From: Verrucomicrobium sp. GAS474
GTDB taxonomy: Bacteria; Verrucomicrobiota; Verrucomicrobiia; Methylacidiphilales; GAS474
Reading direction: 5' to 3'
Length of the DNA: 64,000 bases
NCBI RefSeq assembly: GCF_900105685.1
Contig: NZ_LT629781.1
Location: forward strand, 2,914,001-2,978,000
Numbering within the stretch: position 1 is the first letter of the stretch; each line of letters starts with the position of its first letter. The position numbers and the translations under genes are program-made. Under the pieces are notes generated by a model. It was not told where the DNA came from. It saw nothing but the letters and a program-made list of their open reading frames with translations, and made no database searches. Below, in pieces: positions 42,233 through 53,012 of the stretch.

Positions 42233-43555
42233 CTAGGCCTTCTTCTCCCGATCCCAGCGGTGGAAGGCGTCCTTCCGGTTCCAGAAGGCGAGCGGGAGCA
42301 CGGTCGCGATCATGAAGCCTCCCATGAGCTTGATCAGGAGAATCGGACCGAGGTTCTTCAGGAGTCCCCCGCTCAGGTGGCAGCCGAGGGCGACGAGGAA
42401 GGCCACCGTCGTCCCGAAGTTCCGCAGGGCGAAGACACGGCCCCGAAGGGAATCGGCGACCTCGGTCTGGAGGCGGGCCTCGATCGGGATGGTGAAGAGG
42501 GCGCTGCTGATGCCGAGGGCGAAGCAGAATCCGAGGGCGATTTCATACCGATGCACCTCGGAGAAGAGGGCGATGAGGAGGCCGGTGAGGAAGAAGGCGG
42601 CGTAGGGGACGATCCCGTGACGGGTCCAGCGCCGGGATTTACCGCTGATGAGGACGCCCAGGCCCATCCCGACCCCGAGGGAGCCGAGGAGGAGGCCGAT
42701 GGCGACGAGGCTGATCTGGAAGACGGGAGGCTTCGGGGCGAAGTGGGCGAGCAAGGCGCTGACCGAGGCGAGCCAGCCCTGAAGGATGCCGAGGGAGAGG
42801 TTGTCCAGCGTGAACTCGAGGACCGAGATCATGAAGAAGCCGCTGATGAAGGCAAAGAGGATGGTGAGGATCACGATCCGGGCGATCGCCGGGGCTTCCC
42901 GGATCGCGCGCCATCCGGCGGAGACTTCCTTCCACTTCGATTCGTGGACCTCCCCGGGGGCGGGGCGGAGGCAGACGCCGATGCGGGAGATGAAGAGGGC
43001 GGAGACGGTGAAGCCCGCCGCCGTGATCCAGAAGCTGAAGCGGGCCCCGAAGATCGAGGCGACCAACCCAGCGCAGAGGGTGCCGATGAGGCTGGCGATG
43101 ACGCCGACGAGGGCGATCAGGGCATTGGCCGTGATGAGGTCGTTCCGGCTCACCAACTGGGGAAGGGCCGCCTGGCGCGCGGGAATGAAGAGGGAGTTCA
43201 TTCCCCCCATGAGGAAGACGACGGCGTAGACGAGGGCGAGGTTCCCCAGGACGAACCAGAGATAGAGGAGGGAGAGGACGAGGAGGACGCGGGCCAGGTC
43301 GGCGGCGATGAGGATCTTCCGCCGGTCAAAGCGGTCGACGGCGAGGCCGATCCACGGGGCGAAGAGGAGGCCGGGCAACATCCCGATGAAGATGACCCGG
43401 GCCCCTTCCTTGCCGATCTGGGTTCCCTGGTTGAGGCCGAGGACGAGGCTCAGGAGGGCGAACTGATAGAACCGGTCCCCGATGGAACTGATGATCTGGC
43501 CGATCCAGAGCCGGAAGAAATCGGGCTGCCGGAGGACATGGCGGAGGCCGGCCAC
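42233..43555 (-). CDS. MFS transporter
   Basis: 440-residue membrane protein with about 12 hydrophobic helices. AVDRFDRRKILIAADLAR is the loop 2-3 motif A of the major facilitator superfamily. The overall look (QFALLSLVLGLNQGTQIG; RQAALPQLVSRNDLITANAL) resembles the MFS_3/enterobactin-exporter-like branch. Substrate unknown. It is 1 base after the 43557 gene and overlaps none. Confidence 0.87.
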   Translation of the reverse strand: MAGLRHVLRQPDFFRLWIGQIISSIGDRFYQFALLSLVLGLNQGTQIGKEGARVIFIGMLPGLLFAPWIGLAVDRFDRRKILIAADLARVLLVLSLLYLWFVLGNLALVYAVVFLMGGMNSLFIPARQAALPQLVSRNDLITANALIALVGVIASLIGTLCAGLVASIFGARFSFWITAAGFTVSALFISRIGVCLRPAPGEVHESKWKEVSAGWRAIREAPAIARIVILTILFAFISGFFMISVLEFTLDNLSLGILQGWLASVSALLAHFAPKPPVFQISLVAIGLLLGSLGVGMGLGVLISGKSRRWTRHGIVPYAAFFLTGLLIALFSEVHRYEIALGFCFALGISSALFTIPIEARLQTEVADSLRGRVFALRNFGTTVAFLVALGCHLSGGLLKNLGPILLIKLMGGFMIATVLPLAFWNRKDAFHRWDREKKA

Positions 43556-43556
43556 G

Positions 43557-44165
43557 TTACTTCTTCCCCGTGGCTAAGGATGAGAGGAGGACGATCGCCG
43601 CCGAAAGGAAGAGCGCCCACAAGGCGATCCAGAGGCCGATCCCGGTGGCGACCCCCGAGGTGGCGCGGTCGAGGAAGGTCTCGTTCACCCGGAGCCGGAT
43701 GAGGACGTAGGCTCCGCCGGAGAGAAGGCCGAGGAGCAGGAGCGGAATCCGGCCGAGGCCGAAGGAGAGGAGGACGATACCGAGGATCGCCGCCGCGGGG
43801 ATCGCGTAGACGATGAGCCCGGCGACCCGGGGATCGGGGAGGGAGAAGATCTTGGAGAGAGCCGCCGTCCGGTGGCGATCGGCGGGGGCGGCGCTCTGCG
43901 CCTCCTTCGCGATGACGAAGGCGCTCTCCCCTTCCAGGGGGCGGGCGAGGGCGGCATGGAACTCCTGGGGCTCGGGCAGGAGGAAGGCCTGGTACCAGGG
44001 CCGGTCGGCCTCGGCGGCGAGTTCCGAGCTGAGGGCGAGGGTCGAGCCGGGGTGATGGCGGTCGAGGCCGAGCGGATGGCGGAAGACGACCCAGGGAAGG
44101 AAGAAGGAGAAAAGGGCCAGAAGGGCCACGAGCCAGCCGAAACGAAGGAGTGCGGTGCGAATCAT
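43557..44165 (-). CDS. Hypothetical four-helix membrane protein
   Basis: 202 residues. One N-terminal helix (LVALLALFSFFLPWVVF), an extracytoplasmic loop of about 80 residues, then three C-terminal helices (AGLIVYAIPAAAILGIVLLSF, IPLLLLGLLSGGAYVLI and GIGLWIALWALFLSAAIVLL). No family recognised. It is one base upstream of the MFS gene and could be an accessory of that transporter. Confidence 0.65.
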   Translation of the reverse strand: MIRTALLRFGWLVALLALFSFFLPWVVFRHPLGLDRHHPGSTLALSSELAAEADRPWYQAFLLPEPQEFHAALARPLEGESAFVIAKEAQSAAPADRHRTAALSKIFSLPDPRVAGLIVYAIPAAAILGIVLLSFGLGRIPLLLLGLLSGGAYVLIRLRVNETFLDRATSGVATGIGLWIALWALFLSAAIVLLSSLATGKK

Positions 44166-44195
44166 GGGTTCCCCTCTTTGCCGATCTGGGACGCT

Positions 44196-44816
44196 TTAGA
44201 ATTCCCGGCTGCGGAAGGAACTGCGGACGGAATGGGGCTTCCGTTCGTCGGGACCGGGGGTCCGGTCGAGCGGCTTCGCGGGGGAAGCCCCCTCGATGGG
44301 CGTGACCGAATCGATGATGAGGACCTCGAGCATCTCGTCCGTATGGGGATCATAGACCCGGTAGGGGGCGAAGTAGCCGTGGAGGCGATACTCGTAATCC
44401 TGGTCGCTATCGCGCTTGCCGCCGGTCCGCCACGGGGCGACGGCAATGCCGGGGGTCTCCCGGAGGGTGACCCAATGGGCCTTCTTCCACGATTCCTCGG
44501 GGAGCTTCACCCAGCCCCAGCCGCCGGTGTCCTCGGGCTCGTTATAACGGTGGCCGATGAAATCCTGCTCGACCACCGACGCGGGCTTGGCCGGAAGGCC
44601 GAACTTCGGCAACGGCGGGGCCGGAGGCGGGACGGGCACGGCGGCGGGGGCCGGATCGCCGGGAACCTGCGGCACGGAGGAATCGGTGACAGGGGTCGGG
44701 CCCGGGGCGGACGCGGAGTCGGCCGGAGTCTGCGCGAGGGCGGAAGCCGAAAAGGCCAGGACAAGGGCAAAGGCGGCGAGCGAAGGCGGAGGGAGCAACA
44801 GGCGGGGCGACTTCAT
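44196..44816 (-). CDS. Hypothetical secreted protein, coupled to the following upstream gene
   Basis: 206 residues. ATG 44816 begins a signal peptide (SLAAFALVLAFSASALA), followed by a Pro/Ala/Ser-rich linker to about residue 75, and a compact C-terminal domain with many aromatic residues (GGWGWVKLPEESWKKAHWV; YEYRLHGYFAPYRVYDP). Its start overlaps the stop of the 44813-45715 gene as ATGA. No family is recognised; the tight coupling suggests a partner protein. Confidence 0.65.
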   Translation of the reverse strand: MKSPRLLLPPPSLAAFALVLAFSASALAQTPADSASAPGPTPVTDSSVPQVPGDPAPAAVPVPPPAPPLPKFGLPAKPASVVEQDFIGHRYNEPEDTGGWGWVKLPEESWKKAHWVTLRETPGIAVAPWRTGGKRDSDQDYEYRLHGYFAPYRVYDPHTDEMLEVLIIDSVTPIEGASPAKPLDRTPGPDERKPHSVRSSFRSREF

Positions 44817-45715
44817 TCGGACCACTTTCCATCCGCGTTCGAGAGGACGGGAATCTTCCCGTTGGAGTAATCGGTCTTGCCGATCGCCCCGATCATGGCG
44901 AAGCCGAGCTTCTTCTTCCATTCGTCGCTGAATTCCTCTCCCGTATGGCAGCCCCAGCTCTTCGCCGTGGCCTTCGGGGAGAAGACGGTGGGATCGATCT
45001 GGGAGAGCATCCGCTCGTGGAGGAAGGAGCGGGACATGGCGTCGTATTCGTTGCTGTAGTCGAACATGAAGCAGGCCCGGTTCGAGTGGCCGAAGTACTC
45101 GAAGTCGCCGACGGGGACGGTCTTCCGGTCGCGCCCCTTGTTGACGTAGTTGATCAGCTCACCCGGATCGCTGAACCAGTAAAGGGAGGCCCCGACCGAG
45201 TCGGCCTTCTTCTGGACGGCGGCGACGAAGTCCTGCCCCGATTCCATGCCGCGCCGCTCGTAGGTGGGCCGGTAGACGAGCCAGGAGACGAGGTCGTTGG
45301 CGCCGCGCTCCTGCTGGATCTCGAGGATGCGGAGGCTCGCGCTGACGATGAAATTGCCCCAGAACTTGTCATGGGAGCCCTCCTTCCCCTTCTCGAAGAA
45401 ACGGAGGGCCGGGCCGCCGCTGACAATGATGTATTCCTTGGGCGGCGTATTGGGCCGGGGCGGAGCTGGGACAGGGGGAACCTCGGCGACCGGGGCCGCG
45501 GCGGGAGCGGGAGTCGCGGGAACGTCGGCAGGCGCGGCGGCGGGAGGCGTCATCTCCTGGGCGGCGACGCTCCCCTGCCCTACGGCGAGGAGGAGCAGGG
45601 CGACGGATAAAACCGCAAAAAACGGGCGTGGGAGGAGGTGCGGCACGTTCACGGGGAGAGAGGAAAGAAAGCGGGTATCGGGAGGGGTGGCAAGCTGTAA
45701 AAATCGGTGATCCAT
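44813..45715 (-). CDS. Hypothetical exported protein with possible His/Cys protease-like dyad
   Basis: 300 residues. A hydrophobic segment (PFFAVLSVALLLLAVGQGSVAA) near residues 31-52 looks like a signal or anchor, followed by a Pro/Ala-rich linker to residue about 90. The conserved-looking domain has FEYFGHSNRACFMFDYS and, about 45 residues on, KSWGCHTGEEFSDEW. A His in a GHS context followed by a Cys after a strand recalls clan CD cysteine proteases (caspase, gingipain, CPD), but this is only pattern similarity. ATG 45715 overlaps the ftsB-like stop; GTG 45652 is an alternative start. Confidence 0.6.
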   Translation of the reverse strand: MDHRFLQLATPPDTRFLSSLPVNVPHLLPRPFFAVLSVALLLLAVGQGSVAAQEMTPPAAAPADVPATPAPAAAPVAEVPPVPAPPRPNTPPKEYIIVSGGPALRFFEKGKEGSHDKFWGNFIVSASLRILEIQQERGANDLVSWLVYRPTYERRGMESGQDFVAAVQKKADSVGASLYWFSDPGELINYVNKGRDRKTVPVGDFEYFGHSNRACFMFDYSNEYDAMSRSFLHERMLSQIDPTVFSPKATAKSWGCHTGEEFSDEWKKKLGFAMIGAIGKTDYSNGKIPVLSNADGKWSE

Positions 45716-46179
45716 TAGCGACCGGAAGAGGCCGACGCCGAGGAGGCCGGAGGGGCGGTTTTGCCCGGGGCGACGTTCGGGGCCGCCGGGGTTCCATTAG
45801 CGCCGGCGCCATTGGTCCCGTTGGCCGCGTTGGGGTCCGCATAGGGATCGAAGCGGAAGATCATCTCGCCCGGCTTGCCGACGTTGAGTCGGTCCCGGGA
45901 GACCCGTTCGACATATTCGGGGTTCGACTTCAGGAGCTCGAATTCGCGGCTCATCTGCCGGTTGGTCGCCTGCTCCGCGGCGATGGCGGCGTTGTTGGCG
46001 TTCTTCTTTTCCTTCAGGCGCTGGACCTGCCGGATGATCGGGAGGAAACAGGCGAAGATCCCGCCGAGGACGGCGGCGATCAGGAGGATCTGGGTGATCT
46101 GGATGAGCTTCGCCCAGATGTTGCCGCCCGCCTTGCGCTTCAGCGGAACACTGTCGAGATCGAGGAGTCGGGAACCCAT
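45715..46179 (-). CDS. FtsB/DivIC-like septum formation initiator
   Basis: 154 residues with one N-terminal membrane helix (LIQITQILLIAAVLGGIFACFL), a coiled coil (QVQRLKEKKNANNAAIAAEQ) and the FtsB-type end (NPEYVERVSRDRLNVGKPGEMIF). FtsB proteins link FtsL and FtsQ in the divisome. The C-terminal 40 residues are a Pro/Ala/Asn/Gly-rich tail not typical of FtsB. ATG 46179 is chosen over an upstream start at 46218. It follows eno, as ftsB does in many bacteria. Confidence 0.82.
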   Translation of the reverse strand: MGSRLLDLDSVPLKRKAGGNIWAKLIQITQILLIAAVLGGIFACFLPIIRQVQRLKEKKNANNAAIAAEQATNRQMSREFELLKSNPEYVERVSRDRLNVGKPGEMIFRFDPYADPNAANGTNGAGANGTPAAPNVAPGKTAPPASSASASSGR

Positions 46180-46204
46180 GCGTATCCTGCTTATACCCGC
46201 AAGA

Positions 46205-46237
46205 AGGCCCCGCCGCAATGGGATTGCGACGGGGCCT
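46205..46237 (-). terminator. Long hairpin between eno and ftsB-like gene
   Basis: AGGCCCCGCCGCAAT (46205-46219) and ATTGCGACGGGGCCT (46223-46237) pair over 15 bp with one mismatch or wobble and a 3-base loop. It lies 20 bases after the eno stop on the minus strand. No real T-run follows, so it may attenuate rather than end transcription, letting some read-through to ftsB. Confidence 0.65.
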
Positions 46238-46257
46238 GGTCGGGGGTCCGGAGGGGA

Positions 46258-47574
<1,317 letters not shown>

Positions 47575-47613
47575 TCAACTCCATTCCGCCATTCACGCGT
47601 CATTTCCCCGCGC

Positions 47614-47656
47614 AACAAAAAAAGCGCGGCACCCGATCGCCCGGGGCCGCGCTTTT
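47614..47656 (-). terminator. Rho-independent terminator of the long greA gene
   Basis: On the minus strand AAAAGCGCGGC (47656-47646) pairs with GCCGCGCTTTT (47630-47620) around a 15-base loop and continues into a seven-T run. It starts about 30 bases after the gene's stop at 47685 and precedes eno. Confidence 0.88.
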
Positions 47657-47684
47657 CTCGTTTCCGAAAACGAAACTCGGAGGA

Positions 47685-49514
47685 CTACTTCGTCTTGTAG
47701 TTCCGGATCGCCTCGATACGGACCTTGCGCTTGCCGCCGTCCTCGGTCTGAAGCTCGACGATCTCGCCCACGGGGAGCTTGATCAGGGCCTGCGCCAGCG
47801 CGGTGAGGTAGGAGATGACGCCCTGGGCGGGATCGCTGTCCCACGCGCCGAGGATGGTGTAGGTCAGCTTGTCGCCCTTGTCGATGTCGACGAGGTCGAC
47901 GATGGTGCCGATGTTGACGAGGTTCGTCTCGACGCCGGAGAAGTCGGTGCCCTGGGCCCGGACGATCATCGACTCGAGCTCGGCCTTCCGCTTCATCAGG
48001 ACGGTCTGCATTTCCTTCGCCGCCTTGAACTCGTGATTTTCACGGAGATCGCCGTAGGAGCGGGCGATGCCGATTTCCTTGCTGTTCTCGGGGATCTTCT
48101 TCGTGATGACCTCCTCGAGCTCGGCCTTGCGGCGCTGGAGGCTGTCCCAGCTGACGATCAGCGTGGCGTCGTCGGAGCTCATCCGGTCGCCGACGACCAG
48201 CTCCTGCATGTCGGGGTAGAGCTTGATGATGATCGCGAGGAGGGAACGCTTGTCGAGTTCCTTGAAGACGGGGGAGAGGATGATGGCGCGGGTGATGTCG
48301 CGGACGTCTTCCGAGGAGGCGCCCTTGAGGAGGGTGGCCATCAGCTCGCGGTCGCTGTGGACGAGGTCGTACAGCTTCGTCCCCTTCTTGAGGTCGCCGA
48401 ACTGGTCCTTCTCCAGCACGGAGAGGATCGCCATGACGAGCTGGGGGGTGAAGAGCGAGGCGAAGACGATGTCCCGGTTCTTGCAGAGCCAGAAGAGGAG
48501 GTCGCTGGTGACCGCCCGCTCCCGGAGGATGCGGCGGAGGGCGTCGACGACTTCCTGGTGGCGCTCGACGGAGGCGAAGATCGTGGTGACCGAATCGCCC
48601 ATGCGGCCGTTGGCGAAGGGAAGGATCTGGAGGAGGAGCGCCGCCCAATCGTCGGGACGGCCCGCCTGGATGAGGGTGAGGAAGCGGATCTGGCGGGTGC
48701 CGGTGATCTTCTCGAGGATCTCGGCGAAGCCCTTCGGCGTCGTCGGAACGAGGTTCAGGAGGGCGGTCGGCCCGGTGACGGGGGGCTGGCCGGCGGTGAC
48801 GAGGAGCTCGTCGCGGAGGAGGGCCAGCTCGATGCCCTTCGCGAGGAGCGATTTCGGGAGCTTGGAAATGGTCGACTCGACGACCGTCGCGATCTCCGCG
48901 GCGGCGGCGGGATCGGCGATCTCGGTCCAGTTCTTCGCGACGGCGCCGAGGGCGAGGAGCTGGGCTTCGACGCCGGTGGCGGCGCGGAACTGGGCGAGGG
49001 CGTCGCTGCCGGCCTGGATCGGGGCGGAAAGGACCTTGAAGGCCTCGGTCTTCTTCGTCGGGATGTAGTAGGTGCCGTCCTTCTTCATCGCCCGCTTGGC
49101 GCCTTCCCACCACTTCTTCCATTCGGTCGCAGGGATCACCTCGGGGGAGAGGGCCGTCTGGATGTTCTCCGCCGTGGCCTGGGCCTTGAGGCTGTGGATG
49201 ACGATGGTGACGAGGGCGGCGGGGTCCTTGGCGGCCATTTCCTTCAGCGCGGCGGCCTTCTCGCTCTTCTGGGCGTAGATGTGGCTGTCGGGGAGGAGGA
49301 CGAGGGACTGGACGGCGTAATCGGGGGCCATCGAGTGGCCGGGCTTCCCCTTGAAATCGATGCTGAGGTGGCCGGTCGCCTCGCTCACCTCGCGGATGCG
49401 TCCGTAACCCCAGCTACGATGGTAGCAGTAAGTGCCTGCCGTGTAGGTGTTCGGAGCGGCGAAGGCGTTCGTGTTGTCGGTGGAGGAAGCGGAGGAATCG
49501 GTGGAGGCGGCCAT
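47685..49514 (-). CDS. greA: Long GreA-type transcription elongation factor (PVC type)
   Basis: 609 residues against about 158 for ordinary GreA. The last 150 residues hold a GreA core: an N-terminal coiled coil ending IARSYGDLRENHEFKAAKE, with the acidic tip expected to reach the RNA polymerase active site to promote cleavage of backtracked RNA, then an FKBP-like domain (GTIVDLVDIDKGDKLTYTILG...GEIVELQTEDGGKR). The first 450 residues are an Ala/Leu-rich helical region preceded by a small beta domain (CYHRSWGYGRIREV). Chlamydial GreA is similarly long. ATG 49514 is chosen because the frame further upstream overlaps the divergent gene's leader. Confidence 0.88.
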   Translation of the reverse strand: MAASTDSSASSTDNTNAFAAPNTYTAGTYCYHRSWGYGRIREVSEATGHLSIDFKGKPGHSMAPDYAVQSLVLLPDSHIYAQKSEKAAALKEMAAKDPAALVTIVIHSLKAQATAENIQTALSPEVIPATEWKKWWEGAKRAMKKDGTYYIPTKKTEAFKVLSAPIQAGSDALAQFRAATGVEAQLLALGAVAKNWTEIADPAAAAEIATVVESTISKLPKSLLAKGIELALLRDELLVTAGQPPVTGPTALLNLVPTTPKGFAEILEKITGTRQIRFLTLIQAGRPDDWAALLLQILPFANGRMGDSVTTIFASVERHQEVVDALRRILRERAVTSDLLFWLCKNRDIVFASLFTPQLVMAILSVLEKDQFGDLKKGTKLYDLVHSDRELMATLLKGASSEDVRDITRAIILSPVFKELDKRSLLAIIIKLYPDMQELVVGDRMSSDDATLIVSWDSLQRRKAELEEVITKKIPENSKEIGIARSYGDLRENHEFKAAKEMQTVLMKRKAELESMIVRAQGTDFSGVETNLVNIGTIVDLVDIDKGDKLTYTILGAWDSDPAQGVISYLTALAQALIKLPVGEIVELQTEDGGKRKVRIEAIRNYKTK

Positions 49515-49731
49515 AGAAGAGGGTTGAATGGTAGAACCCGTTTCGGAATTAGACAAGGCCCTGCTGCAGCGAATTTTAGGACCCCTCCCCCGACGCCGTT
49601 TTCCCGAAAAGATCGGGAACGGGAGGGGCTCTCCGCAAAAGCCCCCGTGTAGGATTTTTCTGACAAGACAATGCGCCATCGCCCTACACCGATCGGCCCG
49701 TTTCACCCCTACGATTGGGGGACAAGTCGCT

Positions 49732-52725
49732 ATGGAAACATCCTCCGAGCCGGTCGCCCCCCTCCTTCCTCTCTCCCAAATCCGGAAGCGGCTGTTCCTT
49801 TATTTGCGCCTCTTCGCCGGATGCCGCAGGACGGTCGCGACCCTCGCCATCATTTGCGGCATCCTCGTCCTGGTCGGCTGGTCCTACGACATCACCCTCT
49901 TCAAGACCCTCTACGTCGGCACGGCGGCGATGCGCCCGCTGAGCGCCATCATGCTGATCCTGATCGGGTGTTCCCTCCTCCTTTTCGGGAAACGCTCCGG
50001 ATGGACCCCGGCGACCCGGTTCGGCTTCGGGCTGGCACTGGTTTTCTCCGCCGCCGCCCTCTACACCACCGCCCACAGCTTCTTCGGATGGAACACCCCC
50101 CTCGATCCCTACCTCTATTCGTCCTCTCCGGACCGGATCCTGCGGAACAGCTCCACGGGCTGCACGATCCTGCTGAGCCAGGCGTTCGCCCTGATCCTGC
50201 TGTGGCGGGGCCGCCAGCTGGCCGCCCAAACCCTCGCGCTCTTCTGCCTCGCCCTGACCTACTTTTCCCTCACCGGCTACATGTACAACATGGCCGAATT
50301 CCAGAGCATCCCCTTCTTCAACTCCCTCTCCCTTCCCTTCCTCGTCCTCTACAGCCTCACCGCCGTCGGCATCCTGGCGGCCCGCCCCCAGCAGGGCCTC
50401 CTGCGGGAGGTGATCAGCGAGGACCCGGGCGGAATGATGGCCCGCTGGCTCCTCCCGATCGGCTTCCTCCTGCCGTTGGGCACCGGCCTCGTCCACCTCC
50501 ACAACCTCGACTCCCATTATTACGGCCCCTCCGTCGCCCTCGGCTTGACCGCTCTTTCTTCCACCGCGCTCTTCTGCCTCGCCGTCTGGTTCTGCGCCCG
50601 GGGATTGAACCAGACCTACGGCAAGCTCCGCCGCCGGGAGCGGCTCTACGCCGTTCTCAGCGAATGCAACCAAAGCATCATCCGCCTCTCCGACCGGGCC
50701 CCCCTCTTCGAGACCATCTGCCGCAGCCTCGTCGAGACCGGGGAATTCCAGGCCGCCTGGGTGGCCGAGCGGACGGCCCCCGCCCAGGGGGCACGGGACC
50801 ACTTCCTCGTCTTCACCGCCCGGGGCCTCGGGGCCGAGACCCTGCGGGAGGAAACCGCCATCGCCCCCCATCCCGGCGGCCCACGGGAGCACCCCCTCCT
50901 GCGGGCGATCTCGGAGAACGGCCGGATCGACCTCGAGGCCTCGCCCCACGCCGCCCCGTGGGACCGCCTCGTCCCGTCGGAGCGGCCCGGCTCCCTCGCC
51001 ATCTGCCCGCTCTACCTCCACGACCAGGTCGACGCCCTCCTCGTCGTCCACTGCGCCCGGAAGGACGTCCTCGACGCCGACAACCGCCGCCTCCTCGACG
51101 AGGTCGCCGGGGACATCTCCCATGCCCTGACGCTGATGAACGAACGCCGGATCCATCGCCAGGCCGAGGAGCGCCTCCACGAGACGACCAGCCGCCTCGG
51201 CGAGGCCCTTGCGAAGAACCCGACCCTCTTCTACTCCCTCCAGGTCGGCACCGGGAAAAACGGCGGGATCGTCCCCGACTACATCAGCGAGAACGTCAAC
51301 GGCATCCTCGGCTACAGCGTCGACGAGGCGATGCGGCCTTCCTGGTGGACCGCCCATCTCCATCCCGACGACCACGACCGCCCCGGAAGCCTCTCCCTGC
51401 CGCCGCCCGACCGGAACACCGTGACGCGGGACTTCCGGTTCCAGGCCAACGACGGCTCCTACGTCTGGATCCGGGACGAGCAGCGGGCCATCCGCGATGC
51501 CGAGGGGCGTCCGGTGAAGCTCGTCGGCTCGTGGAGCGACATCACGGAGCGGATCCACCTGGAGGAACAGTTCCGCCACACGCAGAAGTTCGAGTCGCTC
51601 GGGCGGCTCACCGGCGGCGTCGCCCACGACCTGAACAACATCCTCACCGTCATCGACGGCCATGCCTCCCTGCTGGAGACCGACTGTTCCGAGGAATCGC
51701 GGGAATCGATCGAGGAGATCCTCCAGGCGACGAACCGGGCCACCCGGTTGACGCGGCAGCTCCTCACCTTCAGCCGGAAGCAATTCATCGAGCCGAAGAA
51801 CCTCAACCTGAACACCGTCATCGGCGACATGGGGAAGATGCTCCGCCGGAGCGTCGGCGAGGACATCGACATCCTCTTCGAGACCGACGCCACCCTCCCC
51901 ACCATCTTCGCCGACGAGGGGATGATCGAGCAGATACTCCTGAACCTCGTCGTGAACGCCCGCGACGCGATGCCGAAGGGAGGGGTCATCCGCATCGGCA
52001 CCGCCCGGACCCGGCTGGAACGGAGCCACGCCTCGATCGACGGCGAGGTCGCCCCGGGCGATTACGTCCGCTTCTCCGTCTCCGATACCGGCTGCGGCAT
52101 CCCCTCCTCCCATCTCCTGAAGATCTTCGACCCCTTCTTCACGACGAAGGACCCCGACAAGGGAACCGGCCTCGGCCTCGCCACGGTGCGGAACATCGTC
52201 CGCCAGCACGGCGGCACCCTCACCGTCGCGAGCGAGCCCGACCGGGGGACGACGTTCCACATCTACCTCCCCGTCGCCGCCGCCGTCCCCCTCCCCGCCC
52301 GGGAGAAGCAGGAGAAGCTGAAATCGGTGAAGAAAGAGAGCGGCGCGGTGATCCTCCTCGTCGAGGACGACGCCGCCGTGCGGAGCATGATGAAGTCGAT
52401 CCTCACCCACGTCGGCCACCAGGTGATCGAGGCCCCCACCGCGCTCGAGGCGATCAAGGCCTACGAGACCACCTCCCAGGGGATCGACCTCCTCCTCGCC
52501 GACGTCGTCCTCCCCGGCGGAATCAGCGGGCGCGACCTGGCCCAGCAACTCCGCGCCATCCAGGACGACCTCCCCGTCCTCTACGTCACCGGCTACGCGA
52601 CCCTTCCGAAGGAATACGGCTTCCGCGACGAAGAGAACCGCGACTTCCTGCGCAAGCCGTTCACTAGCGTCGATCTCATTGAAAACGTGCGAGCCCGATT
52701 GGCTGGAGCGCTAAAACCGGTCTAG
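49732..52725 (+). CDS. Hybrid sensor histidine kinase with membrane sensor, GAF, PAS and receiver domains
   Basis: 997 residues. About eight hydrophobic helices (residues about 30-290) form a membrane sensor. Then come a GAF-like domain (about 310-470), a PAS/PAC domain (about 490-615; SENVNGILGYSVDEAM), HisKA with His632 in GGVAHDLNNILTVI, an HATPase_c domain (NLVVNARDAMPKGG; KGTGLGLATVRNIV), and a C-terminal receiver whose phospho-acceptor is Asp924 (LLLADVVLPGG). No separate response regulator is adjacent. ATG 49732 is 217 bases from the divergent greA start. Confidence 0.9.
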   Translation: METSSEPVAPLLPLSQIRKRLFLYLRLFAGCRRTVATLAIICGILVLVGWSYDITLFKTLYVGTAAMRPLSAIMLILIGCSLLLFGKRSGWTPATRFGFGLALVFSAAALYTTAHSFFGWNTPLDPYLYSSSPDRILRNSSTGCTILLSQAFALILLWRGRQLAAQTLALFCLALTYFSLTGYMYNMAEFQSIPFFNSLSLPFLVLYSLTAVGILAARPQQGLLREVISEDPGGMMARWLLPIGFLLPLGTGLVHLHNLDSHYYGPSVALGLTALSSTALFCLAVWFCARGLNQTYGKLRRRERLYAVLSECNQSIIRLSDRAPLFETICRSLVETGEFQAAWVAERTAPAQGARDHFLVFTARGLGAETLREETAIAPHPGGPREHPLLRAISENGRIDLEASPHAAPWDRLVPSERPGSLAICPLYLHDQVDALLVVHCARKDVLDADNRRLLDEVAGDISHALTLMNERRIHRQAEERLHETTSRLGEALAKNPTLFYSLQVGTGKNGGIVPDYISENVNGILGYSVDEAMRPSWWTAHLHPDDHDRPGSLSLPPPDRNTVTRDFRFQANDGSYVWIRDEQRAIRDAEGRPVKLVGSWSDITERIHLEEQFRHTQKFESLGRLTGGVAHDLNNILTVIDGHASLLETDCSEESRESIEEILQATNRATRLTRQLLTFSRKQFIEPKNLNLNTVIGDMGKMLRRSVGEDIDILFETDATLPTIFADEGMIEQILLNLVVNARDAMPKGGVIRIGTARTRLERSHASIDGEVAPGDYVRFSVSDTGCGIPSSHLLKIFDPFFTTKDPDKGTGLGLATVRNIVRQHGGTLTVASEPDRGTTFHIYLPVAAAVPLPAREKQEKLKSVKKESGAVILLVEDDAAVRSMMKSILTHVGHQVIEAPTALEAIKAYETTSQGIDLLLADVVLPGGISGRDLAQQLRAIQDDLPVLYVTGYATLPKEYGFRDEENRDFLRKPFTSVDLIENVRARLAGALKPV

Positions 52726-53012
52726 CAGCCACTCTCCAACCCCGCTGCTCGGGGAAAGGGATCGCGGGCCGGGGTCGCCCTTCGGGCAGGGTACAATCGC
52801 TTCGCCTCCCTGTACAGGGGATGTAACCCGCGCGTTTGAACGAACGGAGGGGCACGCCCCTCCGGACCCTCCTGTCTGATGGGCCGTGGTGTAGATAAGG
52901 CGTTATCCTAAAGGCCTGTCTTCCATATGCTCGCTCTACTCCGCTGAATCCAACCTCGATGGGGAGCCATGGCCCGTGGGAAGACGACGGAACCGAAGCG
53001 GTTGGAACGAAT
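52726..53012. other. Convergent intergenic gap with GC hairpins
   Basis: 287 bases between the kinase gene and the end of uvrB. It contains CGGAGGGGC/GCCCCTCCG near 52845-52864 (9-bp stem, 2-base spacer), CCCCG/CGGGG near 52741-52755 and AACCG/CGGTT near 52996-53008. None has a T-run, so intrinsic terminators are uncertain. No coding frame or tRNA is recognised. Confidence 0.4.

Noticed and set aside
49684-52548. 954-codon open frame opposite the hybrid kinase
   Set aside because: Antisense shadow; no motifs, and the plus-strand kinase has all expected domains.
52726-53012. tRNA or small RNA gene in the kinase-uvrB gap
   Set aside because: No cloverleaf, T-loop or CCA pattern; only short separate GC hairpins.
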